Shown: positions 16,370-25,363, numbered from the stretch's first letter. The stretch is 38,951 nucleotides of DNA from Micavibrio_A sp964423095 (GCA_964423095.1 CAYRDI010000015.1:1-38951), one strand, 5' to 3'. Program-made: numbers and translations. The notes: generated by a model from the letters alone, not told the origin.

Positions 16370-18029
16370 CGTCTTTACGGGACAATTTTCCGATCATGGT
16401 TTTGGGCAAGGGTTGGTCGCGGAATTCGATCTGCCGCGGCATTTCCATGGGTGAAATGCGAGAGGATAAAAATTCTTTCAACTGATCGGCGCTCAAACTT
16501 TCGCCGGGTTTCAGTTTGATCCATGCCTTCACAATTTCACCGCGCGCGGTATCGGGAAGGCCCGCGACAATGCATTCTTCCACGGTGTCATTCTGGTAGA
16601 TCGCTTCTTCGACATTGCGGGGATAGACGTTATACCCGTTGGTGATGATCATGTCTTTCAGGCGATCGACAATGAAGATATAGCCATCTTCATCCATGAT
16701 CGCGACATCGCCCGTGTATAAAAGACCGTCTTTTAAAACATTCTGCGTTTCTTCGGGTTTGTTCCAGTATCCCTTCATCACCTGTGGCCCGCGCACGCAC
16801 AATTCCCCGCGTTCACCGATGGGGAGGCGCGTGGTTTTATCATCCGGATTGATGATTTCAACAGTTGTCTGCGGTAAGGGGAGGCCGATTGACCCCGCCT
16901 TGTTCACCCCCACCAGAGGATTGGCGGACACAACGGGCGAGGATTCGGTCAGCCCGTATCCTTCGACCACGATGCAGCCCGTATTTTTTTCGAACGCCTT
17001 TTTTACCTCCACCGGCAGGGGCGCGCCGCCGGAAATGCAGGCCTTGAGTGAGGAAATATCGAATTTGGAAAGTTTTTTGTAATTGTTGACGGCGTTATAA
17101 ATGGCCGGAACCGCGGGAAAGAAATGCGGTTTCTTTTTGTGAATGAGCTTTAAGGTCGCTTCGAGTTCAAAGCGCGGCAGTGCTATGATTTCCAGCGCGT
17201 TCAGAACGGAAAAGTTCATCACGGTGGTCATCGCAAACACATGGAAGAACGGCAGCACGCCGAGCATTTTATCTTCACCCTTTCGTGCGGTATTGAGCCA
17301 CAGCGCGCATTGTTGCGCATTCGCCACGATATTCAGGTGCGTGAGCATCGCCCCCTTTGGCGTTCCCGTTGTGCCGCCCGTATATTGCAACAGCGCAACA
17401 TCATTGACGGGGTCGATGTCCACGGGTGCGGGGACGTTTTTGTGATGGATCAGATCATGATACCAATGGACGTTACCCGCGGGTTCCACCCGCGCCATGT
17501 CCTTTTTCTTCAGCAACGGAAAAAGGAGGTTTTTCGGGAACGGCAGAATGTCGGGAAAGCGGCAAACCACCAGATTTTCGAGGCAGGTTTGACCGAACAT
17601 CGTCCTCATTTTACCATAAAGCAGCTCAAGGTCGGCCGTGATCATCGTATCCGTGCCGGAATCGTTGATTTGATGGGCAAGTTCCCGTTCGGAATAGAGC
17701 GGGTTGAAATTCACCGCCGTGGCACCCGTGCGCAAAATCGCGTAGTACCCAATCAAAAAATACGGCGAATTGGGCAGGAAAAGCCCTACGCGGCGGCCCT
17801 TGCCGATCCCTTTTTCCTGTAGCGAAGCGGCCAGGCGCAACGCTTCTTCATGCACCTGTTCCCAGGTCATTTTGAAACCCAGAAAATCAAACGCCGGACG
17901 CACAGCATAATCGCGCGCCGTTTGTTCAAGCATATGAAAGACCGGATAGGATTCAATGGATGAATCCCATCGTATGCCATCGGGATATGCACGGGCGTAG
18001 AGGCCCGGCGATGGGAAAACCGTTGTCAT
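16341..18029 (-). CDS. fadD: Long-chain fatty acid-CoA ligase
   Basis: The 562-residue protein starts at ATG 18029, where AAGAGA serves as a ribosome site; 15 extra upstream codons are possible but lack one. The adenylate-forming motifs are all present: the P-loop YTGGTTGTPKGAMLTH, VEGYGLTESSPVV, YTGDVAIMDEDGYIFIVDR, and the C-terminal lysine in GKLSRKDV that catalyses adenylation. The gate region FFHVFAMTTVMN fits the long-chain acyl group. It activates fatty acids for beta-oxidation or lipid synthesis. It is monocistronic, with a 16-bp perfect dyad 39 bases upstream. Confidence 0.9.
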   Translation of the reverse strand: MTTVFPSPGLYARAYPDGIRWDSSIESYPVFHMLEQTARDYAVRPAFDFLGFKMTWEQVHEEALRLAASLQEKGIGKGRRVGLFLPNSPYFLIGYYAILRTGATAVNFNPLYSERELAHQINDSGTDTMITADLELLYGKMRTMFGQTCLENLVVCRFPDILPFPKNLLFPLLKKKDMARVEPAGNVHWYHDLIHHKNVPAPVDIDPVNDVALLQYTGGTTGTPKGAMLTHLNIVANAQQCALWLNTARKGEDKMLGVLPFFHVFAMTTVMNFSVLNALEIIALPRFELEATLKLIHKKKPHFFPAVPAIYNAVNNYKKLSKFDISSLKACISGGAPLPVEVKKAFEKNTGCIVVEGYGLTESSPVVSANPLVGVNKAGSIGLPLPQTTVEIINPDDKTTRLPIGERGELCVRGPQVMKGYWNKPEETQNVLKDGLLYTGDVAIMDEDGYIFIVDRLKDMIITNGYNVYPRNVEEAIYQNDTVEECIVAGLPDTARGEIVKAWIKLKPGESLSADQLKEFLSSRISPMEMPRQIEFRDQPLPKTMIGKLSRKDVIAQEMAKK

Positions 18030-18067
18030 GCGATAAATCTCTTTCTTCCCGAAAACATTGAAAACAA

Positions 18068-18083
18068 AAGACAAGTTTGTCTT
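18068..18083. promoter_or_regulatory. Perfect dyad in the fadD upstream region
   Basis: AAGACAA (18068-18074) and TTGTCTT (18077-18083) form an inverted repeat with a 2-base centre, 39 bases before the fadD start. The length and symmetry suit a TetR/GntR-type dimer site. No regulator gene is adjacent. Confidence 0.45.
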
Positions 18084-18302
18084 ATTCTTTCCTAAATTTT
18101 ATCAGGATTGAAAGGCCATCACCAAACCAAAACACACAAGCGAAGACGAGATTTTGTTTTGCATTACAGCAAATGACGTTTTGGGCTAGATAACATCCTG
18201 ATTTTGATGGTATATATTGATTGGCGTACGCTGAGTTGTTTTCTTCATTTTGTATTCACCACGTTTTATTTGGACATTGAGGATTTTTCCTTGTCTTCGG
18301 CC

Positions 18303-18827
18303 ATGAAACCCGCATTACCTACCTCTATGGATCCGGAAAGCCTTCCGGTGAAATCCAGATTGAAATGGTTCAACAGCACAAAGGGCTTTGGTTTCGTCGT
18401 TCCCGAAGAAGACCCGTGCGATGCGTTCATCCATATCACCACCCTGCAAGACGCCGGGATCCATGAGCTGGGCGAAGAAGCCCTGTTGATGTGTTCCATC
18501 GTCAAGGGGCCCAAGGGAGCGCTGGTTACATCGGTCAGCGAAATGCTCGAACAGGGAAAAGCCCCCGAGCCCATTTCCTACCGCCTGCCCGGTGAAGAGG
18601 GTGAAGAACTCCATATCATGGAAGGCACGGTCAAATGGTACAAACCGGACAAGGGATTCGGTTTCATCATCCCCGAAGACGGGCAAAAAGACGTGTTCGT
18701 TCACAAGACATGCCTCGACAAGCACAATCTTCCCATCCTGATCCCCGGCCAAAAGGTCCGCATGACGGTCCGTAGCGTTGCAAAAGGCCGCGAGGTCGCC
18801 GATTTCGACCTGATCGACAACGCCTGA
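18303..18827 (+). CDS. Protein with two cold-shock domains
   Basis: The 174-residue protein has two CSDs. The first at about 17-85 has LKWFNSTKGFGFVVPEE and DAFIHIT; the second at about 103-172 has VKWYKPDKGFGFIIPEDG and DVFVHKT. Both keep the RNP1 (KGFGF) and RNP2-like aromatic residues, so both should bind single-stranded nucleic acid. Tandem-CSD proteins are typical of alphaproteobacteria and act as RNA chaperones. No ribosome site stands before this ATG. An in-frame ATG at 18204 would add 33 unusual residues, and ATG 18327 is also possible, so the start is uncertain. The 18084-18302 stretch otherwise holds only promoter or leader sequence. Confidence 0.88.
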   Translation: MKPALPTSMDPESLPVKSRLKWFNSTKGFGFVVPEEDPCDAFIHITTLQDAGIHELGEEALLMCSIVKGPKGALVTSVSEMLEQGKAPEPISYRLPGEEGEELHIMEGTVKWYKPDKGFGFIIPEDGQKDVFVHKTCLDKHNLPILIPGQKVRMTVRSVAKGREVADFDLIDNA

Positions 18828-18852
18828 TCACCCACCCCGCATAGCCCGTAAA

Positions 18853-18884
18853 AAAACCGCTCCGGACATGGCCGTAGCGGTTTT
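18853..18884. terminator. Terminator between the CSD gene and gcrA
   Basis: AAAACCGCT (18853-18861) pairs with AGCGGTTTT (18876-18884), with A and T runs on both sides. It can serve both the CSD gene and the convergent gcrA. Confidence 0.8.
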
Positions 18885-18910
18885 ATCAATCTTAAACGAT
18901 ACGAGGAGTA

Positions 18911-19396
18911 TCAGCCGTTCGAGACGTGCTTGATGTCGAAATCCGTGGGCGCACCGGCCTGTTGTTCGAAATCTTCGGCCTTGAGCGTGCGGGTACGCGT
19001 CGGCACCTGATAGGCCACCCGGCAATGTTCATCGCAATAAGGCAGGCCCGCAACGGCATCACAGCCGCAGAAATTAAAGTTTTCTTCCTTGGGATCCCCC
19101 ACCGGCCAGCGGCACATGCGGGAATCCAGATCGATCAGGGCCACGCCCTTGCCCTTGAATTCGGGCATTTTGACCATCGGTTGTTTGTGCAGGCGCGGCG
19201 GCGCGTCGTTCTTGGTTTTCTTGGGCGCGTTTTGCTGAATCGGCGAGAGGCGCGAAGACAGCTTCAGGCGGTGGGCCTTCCCGATCACAGCGTTACGGGT
19301 GATGCCATCGCCCAGAACCTTTGCGATTTCGGCAGCCGTTTTACCCTCTCCCCAAAGCTGTTTTAACAGGGCAACACGTTCGTCGGTCCAACTCAT
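18911..19396 (-). CDS. gcrA: GcrA family cell cycle regulator
   Basis: The 161-residue protein starts MSWTDERVALLKQLWGEG, the conserved GcrA N-terminus; upstream in-frame codons to 19486 are not conserved and should be leader. Residues 1-45 form the DNA-binding HTH (SAAEIA-like KTAAEIAKVLG, TRNAVIGKAHRL). A linker of Lys and Pro follows. The C-terminal sigma-interacting domain has CRWPVGDP, FCGCDAVAGLPYCDEHC and AYQ. GcrA acts with sigma70 at promoters carrying CcrM-methylated GANTC sites and drives S-phase genes in Caulobacter. Four GANTC sites lie in its own upstream region. Confidence 0.95.
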   Translation of the reverse strand: MSWTDERVALLKQLWGEGKTAAEIAKVLGDGITRNAVIGKAHRLKLSSRLSPIQQNAPKKTKNDAPPRLHKQPMVKMPEFKGKGVALIDLDSRMCRWPVGDPKEENFNFCGCDAVAGLPYCDEHCRVAYQVPTRTRTLKAEDFEQQAGAPTDFDIKHVSNG

Positions 19397-19412
19397 CTGA
19401 TTTCCTTCTCCT

Positions 19413-19527
19413 GACTCCCTTTTCCGGCGGTTTACCGCCAAAAATGAAAATCTGTTTGTTTCCTGAGAACGAGTTGAAGATAACAAGGGTGAGAATCACG
19501 CGCCAGAATTTCCGCGAATCGCGATTC
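19413..19527 (-). promoter_or_regulatory. gcrA upstream region with four GANTC sites and a palindrome
   Basis: GACTC at 19413-19417, GAATC at 19493-19497, GAATC at 19516-19520 and GATTC at 19523-19527 match the CcrM target. The last two form the perfect 12-bp palindrome GAATCGCGATTC (19516-19527). On the minus strand a weak promoter can be drawn (TTCTGG, 17 bases, TGTTAT) with the 19493 site in its spacer. This suggests methylation-dependent control of gcrA; promoter assignment is tentative. Confidence 0.5.
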
Positions 19528-19575
19528 CTTTATCCACATAAATGTCGAACGAATTTTTTAGGGGATGACAATCAT

Positions 19576-20508
19576 TTAGAATTTGTCGGCATCGGGGTCT
19601 TCGCTGTGGTCCAGTCCCCATATCTTGTAATGTTCTGAATCTTCGCTCCAGTTTTCACGAACTTTGACGAAAATTTTCAGATGCACGCGATGCCCCAGAA
19701 TTTCTTCGAGCTCGATGCGCGCCTGCGTTCCGATCTTTCCGATCATATCCCCGCCCTTGCCCAGAATGATTTTTTTCTGGCCTTCGCGGGCGATGAACAC
19801 AACCTGATCGATCTTGACGCTGCCGTCATCGAATTCTTCCCATTTTTCGGTTTCGACCGTGATGTCATAGGGGATTTCTTCGTGCACCGCCCGGAAGAGT
19901 TTTTCGCGTGTGATTTCGGCGGCCAGAAGACGCACGGGCATTTCGCCGATCTGATCTTCGGGATACAGATACGGCCCTTCGGGCATCAATTTTGCGATAT
20001 GTTTGACAAGGTCTTTCACACCGTCATCATTTTTGGCGGAGATCATAAAGGTGGATTCAAAATCCATCGCCTGGTTCAAAACGGTGGTCAGCTCTAGCAA
20101 TTTTACGCGCTGGATCTGGTCAATCTTATTCAAAACCAGAATGTATTTTTTTCCCGGAACGGATTTCAGACGGTCGATGATCGTACGCACGGGGCGTGAA
20201 TAGCCCTTCACACTGTCCACGACAAAAACCACAAGATCGGATTCCGTGACGCCTGCCCATGCGGCGGCAACGATCGCCTTTTCCATCCGGTCATTTCCCG
20301 GTTTGAAAAGTCCCGGCGTATCCACAAACACAATCTGCGTATCCCCTTCCATCGCGATACCCATCACGCGCGTGCGGGTGGTTTGCACCTTGGAAGAAAC
20401 AATGGAAACTTTTTCGCCGACAATGGCGTTGATCAGGGTCGATTTACCGGCGTTGGGCGCGCCGATGATCGTGGCAAAGCCGCAGCGGGTTTTTGAATTT
20501 TCCGTCAT
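19576..20508 (-). CDS. era: GTPase Era
   Basis: The 310-residue protein has the Era G domain at about 8-180: G1 GAPNAGKST, G2 region TTRTRVMG, G3 DTPG, G4 NKID and G5 SAK. A C-terminal KH domain at about 210-300 contains ILGKGGDMIGKIGTQAR. Era binds the 3' end of 16S rRNA and checks 30S maturation. Its ATG overlaps the rnc stop (ATGA), and the order lepB-rnc-era is the classic one. The last residues (SEDPDADKF) are a short acidic extension. Confidence 0.97.
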   Translation of the reverse strand: MTENSKTRCGFATIIGAPNAGKSTLINAIVGEKVSIVSSKVQTTRTRVMGIAMEGDTQIVFVDTPGLFKPGNDRMEKAIVAAAWAGVTESDLVVFVVDSVKGYSRPVRTIIDRLKSVPGKKYILVLNKIDQIQRVKLLELTTVLNQAMDFESTFMISAKNDDGVKDLVKHIAKLMPEGPYLYPEDQIGEMPVRLLAAEITREKLFRAVHEEIPYDITVETEKWEEFDDGSVKIDQVVFIAREGQKKIILGKGGDMIGKIGTQARIELEEILGHRVHLKIFVKVRENWSEDSEHYKIWGLDHSEDPDADKF

Positions 20509-21185
20509 GCTTTGGTTTTCAGTTTTTTCAGCATGATCCGCGCGGCTTCTTTTTCCGCCTGACGGCGCGAAGACCCATCCGCCAGTACGGGATCATAGCC
20601 CTGCACCCGCACCTCGATTTCAAAGCGCGGCGCATGATCGGGGCCCGTACGGGAAACAATATCGTATTCGGGGAGCGGCAGGCTACGCGCCTGTACCCAT
20701 TCCTGCAATTCGGTTTTGGGGTCCTGATGGATTTCGGCGGGGGAAAGGATGTATTTATCCCACAAGCGGATGATCACCCCGCGCGCGGATTCCAGCCCGC
20801 CATCCAGAAAGATCGCGCCCAGCATGGCTTCCATGGCATCGGAGACGATGTTTTCGTTTTCGGCACCGCCGGAATGGCGCTCGCCTTCGGACAGGATCAG
20901 GAAATCACCGATGCCGATGGTATTGCCCACCGCCGCCAGCATCGTTCCTTGCACCAGTGCGGAATGGCGTTTGGCGAGGCTGCCTTCGTTTTCATGCGGA
21001 AATTGTTCAAAGAGCGTGTGCGCCATCACGAGGTTGAGCACACGATCGCCCAGAAACTCGATGCGTTCGTTGTTGACCGCGCCTGTCATGGAGGAGTGCG
21101 TCAAGGCTTGTTCCATATAGGCGGGATTTTTGAACCGGTAGCCCAGCTTTTGTTCCAGCGCATAAAGCGGGTTCTTATCGCTCAC
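20505..21185 (-). CDS. rnc: Ribonuclease III
   Basis: The 226-residue protein starts at GTG 21185. The N-terminal nuclease domain carries the signature ERIEFLGDRVLNL and the second acidic site DAMEAMLGAIFLDGG. Residues from about 155 form the dsRNA-binding domain (DPKTELQEWVQARS, GSSRRQAEKEAARIML). It cleaves double-stranded rRNA precursors and mRNAs. It overlaps era by 4 bases and follows lepB by 6 bases. Confidence 0.96.
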   Translation of the reverse strand: MSDKNPLYALEQKLGYRFKNPAYMEQALTHSSMTGAVNNERIEFLGDRVLNLVMAHTLFEQFPHENEGSLAKRHSALVQGTMLAAVGNTIGIGDFLILSEGERHSGGAENENIVSDAMEAMLGAIFLDGGLESARGVIIRLWDKYILSPAEIHQDPKTELQEWVQARSLPLPEYDIVSRTGPDHAPRFEIEVRVQGYDPVLADGSSRRQAEKEAARIMLKKLKTKA

Positions 21186-21191
21186 GGCCGC

Positions 21192-22025
21192 CTATTCCTT
21201 CTTTTCCGCCGCCGCTTCCGCCGGGCGGATCGGTTCGATCTTTTTCAGGATACGGCCATAGCGGATTGCCTGAAACCATGTCCAAGGTTTGTAAACCACC
21301 GCGCTCTGGTCGATCGAAAAGAACAGGATGCGCGCGGGCCCGATCAGGTTTTCTTCGGGCACAAAGCCCACCAGATCCATCACGCGGCTGTCGGCGGAAT
21401 TATCGCGGTTGTCCCCCATCATGAAATAATGTTTGGGCGGCACTTCGTATAAGGGCGTGTTGTCGAGATTGCCGGAATCGGATTCTTCATAGATTTTATG
21501 CATCACGCCGCCGGGCAGCGTTTCGATATATTCCATGACGGATTCTTTCCCGCCTTCCTGCGCCCCCACACGGGTCAGGCCCACGGGTTCGCGGTCCACC
21601 ATTTCGCCATTGATGTAAAGACGGCCGCGGCGCACCTGGATCGTATCGCCCGGCATGCCCACCAGACGTTTGATGTAATCTGTGCGTTGATCGGAGGGGA
21701 GTTTAAAGACCACCACATCGCCACGCTGCGGCGGTGCCTCCATCATACGGCCGTCAAAATCCGCCATGCCGAAGGGAAAGGAATATTTGCTATAGCCGTA
21801 CGAGGTCTTGCTGACGAACAAATAATCGCCGATCTGCAAGGTCGGCAGCATCGACCCCGACGGGATGTTAAAGGGTTCGAAAAAGAACGTGCGGATAAAA
21901 AGCGCGAGCAGAACCGCAAGAACGGCTGTTTTCAGGAATTCGCTGGTTTCGCTTTCCTGTTCCCCGGATGTATCGAATTTTCTGGAATGCTGGGCTTTCA
22001 GGCTGTTGTCTGCGTCATCGCTCAC
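21192..22025 (-). CDS. lepB: Signal peptidase I
   Basis: The 277-residue protein starts at GTG 22025 behind AAGGAC. After a charged cytosolic tail at 1-28 there is one membrane anchor (TAVLAVLLALFIRTFFF, 33-49). The catalytic serine S58 lies in PSGSMLPT and the lysine K119 in DYIKRLVGMPGD. The later box GDNRDNSADSR is also present. It removes signal peptides at the periplasmic face, for example from the DUF1223 protein and the small secreted protein at 29177. Confidence 0.96.
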   Translation of the reverse strand: MSDDADNSLKAQHSRKFDTSGEQESETSEFLKTAVLAVLLALFIRTFFFEPFNIPSGSMLPTLQIGDYLFVSKTSYGYSKYSFPFGMADFDGRMMEAPPQRGDVVVFKLPSDQRTDYIKRLVGMPGDTIQVRRGRLYINGEMVDREPVGLTRVGAQEGGKESVMEYIETLPGGVMHKIYEESDSGNLDNTPLYEVPPKHYFMMGDNRDNSADSRVMDLVGFVPEENLIGPARILFFSIDQSAVVYKPWTWFQAIRYGRILKKIEPIRPAEAAAEKKE

Positions 22026-22098
22026 GTTATACGTCCTTGCTCTCTCAACCGCTGTTTTAGCGAATATCGGGGGGAATTGCCAGAAGACAGGGTTTTCC

Positions 22099-22500
22099 TT
22101 AATCCGCCTCTATAATCACCTGCGCCTGTACCATGGGCGGCTCATCGGTCAGGGTCAAGTGGATGTGCGCCGTTTTCCCCGCCGGGGTCAGGAATTCGAG
22201 ACGGGACAAGGCCCCGCCGGTCAGAACGACCGACGGTTTTCCGGCAGGATCGTTCACCACCCCGATGTCCTTCATATATACGCCGTGGGAAAAGCCGGTT
22301 CCCAATGCCTTAGATACCGCTTCCTTGGCCGCAAAGCGTTTGGCATAGGTCGCCGCATGGGTTCCACCGGGGCGGCGGCGTTCGGCCCGCGCCCGTTCTT
22401 CCCCCGTAAAGCAACGCCCGATAAAACGATCCCCGAAGCGGTTCAGAACTTTTTCCAGCCGCCGTACATCCAGAATATCGCTACCGATCCCGATAATCAC
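22099..22500 (-). CDS. acpS: Holo-acyl-carrier-protein synthase
   Basis: The 133-residue protein starts at GTG 22500. It has the AcpS signatures MIIGIGSDILDVRRLE, with the Mg-binding Asp, and YAKRFAAKEAVSKALG. It transfers 4'-phosphopantetheine from CoA to ACP. It follows the DUF2062 gene by 8 bases. In many relatives pdxJ lies directly upstream, but here it is absent. Confidence 0.95.
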   Translation of the reverse strand: MIIGIGSDILDVRRLEKVLNRFGDRFIGRCFTGEERARAERRRPGGTHAATYAKRFAAKEAVSKALGTGFSHGVYMKDIGVVNDPAGKPSVVLTGGALSRLEFLTPAGKTAHIHLTLTDEPPMVQAQVIIEAD

Positions 22501-22508
22501 GTCCCATC

Positions 22509-23126
22509 CTATTCCGTTTGCCCTGTAATTTCGGCGGCTCTTTCGTGCGCCTTGTTTTCAATGCGCATTTTACGGGCGGCGCGCGCACCCTTCACCATGA
22601 AATAAAACGGGAAGTAAAAAAGCGGGAAGGTTGCCAGAGCCATTGTGTAGCCGCCGATCAGCGTCGGCAAAAGGAATTCCCGGAAATTTTCACGCACCAA
22701 TTCCCATGACAAGCCGTTTTCGTGAATGGTTTTTATGAAATCACCGAAGGTCTTATCTGCCGCGGGCATGATATAGGCTTCGTGTCCCGTACCTATAAAC
22801 AAGGCTTTCCCAACATGGTAGGAAATAAACATCAATGCAGGCGTGGTCCATGGATTGCCGAAGGCCGAACCCAAGAAAGACGCTATCCAGTTGGCACGCG
22901 CGAGCACGCTGAAAATTGCGCATTGTATCAGATGAAGACCGAACGTCGGCGTCCATGATATGGCACAGCCGAAGGCAAGACCCGCGGCAATCGAATATTC
23001 GCTGTCAGGAATGCGAACCGTACGGTGTTTGTAATATACGGCAACGCGGCGCCAACCCATCCGCGGCCAGACAAGATTACGTGCCTTTTGAAATAAAGTT
23101 TCTGCCGAGCGGCGTTTTAAAATCAT
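22509..23126 (-). CDS. DUF2062 membrane protein
   Basis: The 205-residue protein matches DUF2062: GLAFGCAISWTPTFGLHLIQC near 60, ANWIASFLGSAFGNPWTTPAL near 84-104, and further hydrophobic segments near 170-190. Members are inner-membrane proteins of unknown role and often sit near spoT or acpS in alphaproteobacteria. The N-terminus is basic (ILKRRSAETLFQKARNLVWP). A short TA-rich stretch at 23161-23170 upstream could supply a promoter, but no well-spaced -35 is clear. Confidence 0.85.
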   Translation of the reverse strand: MILKRRSAETLFQKARNLVWPRMGWRRVAVYYKHRTVRIPDSEYSIAAGLAFGCAISWTPTFGLHLIQCAIFSVLARANWIASFLGSAFGNPWTTPALMFISYHVGKALFIGTGHEAYIMPAADKTFGDFIKTIHENGLSWELVRENFREFLLPTLIGGYTMALATFPLFYFPFYFMVKGARAARKMRIENKAHERAAEITGQTE

Positions 23127-23206
23127 GGTGACTGATCGTCTTTGATTTGTTCACAGGGGGGTTATATATACCGCCAGCGGGGCGGCGACAACCTTTTTAC
23201 CGTTAC

Positions 23207-25363
23207 TTACCGTCCGCGGGCCCGTTCGACGGAAGCCACCTGCGGCGTGGCGCGCAAGGCCGCGATAATATCGTTCAGGTGTTTCGTATCGTGGACATAT
23301 ACATCGAGCAGCATGTCCCAGAAATCCAGCGTCCGGTTGGTTATTTTCAGGTTGGTGATGTTCCCACCGTTTTTGCCGATGACGGTGGTGAGCGCGGCCA
23401 GCGCCCCCGCTTCGTTCGTGATCGTCACCTGAAGACGGCCCACATGGGCCTCTGGCGCATCCGGCCCTTCGCCCCATGACACATCGATCCAGCGTTCGGG
23501 CGTATCGGCAAAGGTTTCCAGCGTTTCGCAATCGATCGTATGGATGGTTACGCCCTTCCCGGTCGTCACGATCCCGACAATCCGGTCACCCGGCAACGGG
23601 TGGCAACAGCGCGCGAAATGCACGGCCATGCCGGGGATAAGCCCCTTGATCGGCATCGGTTTGCCATCGGGGCGTTTGGCATAGGCAACCTTGTCCGGAT
23701 CGTTTTCAAGATTGGCGGTCACGGCCTCCGTCTTATGGGCGGGGAAGATCGCCTTGAACACATCCTTAGCAATAAAATGGCCCGATCCGATATTGGCGAA
23801 AATATCATCCACGTTTTCAACGCGCATTTGCTGGACAATTCCCGCTACCGCCTTGTCGGTGTAATCATAGCCTTCTTGCTGAAATATCTTTTTCAGCATC
23901 GCCTGGCCCAGCGTGATGTATTCGGTGCGTTGCTGCGCGCGGATAAAGCGGCGAATGTGCGAGCGTGCTTTTCCCGTTACCACAAAGCGTTCCCATGTCG
24001 GAGAGGGTGTTTGCGTTTTGGAGGTAATGATTTCCACCTGATCGCCATTGACCAGTTTGGTATTCAGCGGCGCGATGCGCCCGTTGATTTTCGCGCCCAC
24101 GCATTTATCGCCCACGCCCGAATGCACAGCATAGGCAAAATCCACAGGCGTGGCCCCGTTCGGCAATTCCACAAGATCGCCTTTTGGGGAGAACACATAA
24201 ACCTGGTCCGCGAAGAGTTCGAGTTTCGTGTTTTCCAGGAAATCTTCGGGTTTTGATTCCTGCTCCATAATTTCGAGCAGTTCACGCAACCAGCGGAATT
24301 TTTTGATGTCCGTCAAATCCGTTTTCTGGCCCTGTTTGTAAGACCAGTGCGCGGCAACGCCCAGATCGGCTTCGGAGTGCATGTCCAGCGTTCTGATCTG
24401 GATTTCGATGCGCTGGTTTTCAGGGCCGATGACGGTGGTATGGATGGAGCGGTAGCCATTGGGTTTGGGCGTTGAAATAAAATCCTTGAACCGTCCCGGC
24501 ACCACCGGAAAATTTGAATGGATGATGCCAAGCACATGATAACATTCTTCGATGCTATCCACGACAATCCGGAAAGCCATGATGTCCGAGAGCTGTTCGA
24601 ACGCCACATTCTTCCGCTGCATTTTTTTCCAGATGGAATAGCGGGTTTTTTCACGGCCCGTGACTTCGGCACGAATGTCCGCCGTTTTCAAAAGGTCCTG
24701 TAAATCGCCGATGATTTTTTTGACGACATCTTTTCCTTCCTTGCGCAGGAAGCTCTGCCGTGCCGCGATGCTTTCGCGTGCTTCGGGATTCAAGTAACCA
24801 AAAGCGAGGTCTTCGAGTTCTTCCTTGACCTTGTGCATACCGATCCGTTCGGCGAGCGGCGCATAGATTTCCAGCGTTTCGCGGGCGATCCGGCGTTGTT
24901 TATCCGGGCGATCGAAAGCCCCCAGCGTGCGCATGTTGTGAAGCCGGTCGGCGAGTTTGACGAGAAGCACACGGATGTCTTCGGACATGGCGAGCACGAG
25001 CTTCCTGAAATTTTCCGCCTGTTTTCCTTCGACCGTCTGGCTTTCGATTTTCGTGAGTTTTGACACGCCGTTCACAAGGTCGGCGACTTCCTTGCCAAAT
25101 TTTCCCGATAAGTCCTTATAGGTCGCGGGTGTGTCTTCGAGCGTATCGTGGAGGATCGCGGTCAGAAGCGTGGCCGTATCCATCTTCATGTCGGCCAGAA
25201 TACCGGCAACCTCCAGCGGGTGGGTGTAATACGGTTCTCCGGATGCGCGGGTCTGGCCTTCATGCATCGTTTTTGCGAATTCGGCCGCACTTTCGATGAC
25301 CGCGCCATCGAATTCGGGGTTATAGGCCCGCACCTGATCGAGGAGCTTGGTTGCCAAGGCCAT
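23207..25363 (-). CDS. spoT: Bifunctional (p)ppGpp synthetase/hydrolase (RelA/SpoT homologue)
   Basis: The 718-residue protein has the full RSH layout. The HD hydrolase at about 25-180 has YTHPLEVAGILADMKMD and ILHDTLEDT. The synthetase at about 230-350 has RFKDFISTPKPNGYRSIHTT and IEIQIRTLDMHSEADLG. A TGS domain lies near 390-450 (VYVFSPKGDLVELPNG), and a conserved Cys/His helical region (MAVHFARCCHPLPGD) near 585. A C-terminal ACT domain contains GALAALTTVIGKNGGNI. Both active sites look intact, so this is probably the sole long RSH. A terminator and a possible promoter separate it from rpoZ. Confidence 0.96.
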   Translation of the reverse strand: MALATKLLDQVRAYNPEFDGAVIESAAEFAKTMHEGQTRASGEPYYTHPLEVAGILADMKMDTATLLTAILHDTLEDTPATYKDLSGKFGKEVADLVNGVSKLTKIESQTVEGKQAENFRKLVLAMSEDIRVLLVKLADRLHNMRTLGAFDRPDKQRRIARETLEIYAPLAERIGMHKVKEELEDLAFGYLNPEARESIAARQSFLRKEGKDVVKKIIGDLQDLLKTADIRAEVTGREKTRYSIWKKMQRKNVAFEQLSDIMAFRIVVDSIEECYHVLGIIHSNFPVVPGRFKDFISTPKPNGYRSIHTTVIGPENQRIEIQIRTLDMHSEADLGVAAHWSYKQGQKTDLTDIKKFRWLRELLEIMEQESKPEDFLENTKLELFADQVYVFSPKGDLVELPNGATPVDFAYAVHSGVGDKCVGAKINGRIAPLNTKLVNGDQVEIITSKTQTPSPTWERFVVTGKARSHIRRFIRAQQRTEYITLGQAMLKKIFQQEGYDYTDKAVAGIVQQMRVENVDDIFANIGSGHFIAKDVFKAIFPAHKTEAVTANLENDPDKVAYAKRPDGKPMPIKGLIPGMAVHFARCCHPLPGDRIVGIVTTGKGVTIHTIDCETLETFADTPERWIDVSWGEGPDAPEAHVGRLQVTITNEAGALAALTTVIGKNGGNITNLKITNRTLDFWDMLLDVYVHDTKHLNDIIAALRATPQVASVERARGR

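Noticed and set aside
20493..21452. Long open frame (319 codons) on the plus strand
   Set aside because: It lies entirely opposite rnc, lepB and the end of era, which have clear motifs. It is an antisense frame kept open by codon bias.
23540..24256. 238-codon plus-strand frame
   Set aside because: Antisense to the TGS and linker region of spoT, with a composition typical of a shadow frame.
22099..25363. pdxJ expected between DUF2062 and acpS
   Set aside because: The gap there is only 8 bases. The gene is absent from the cluster, a common variation and not evidence of anything unusual.
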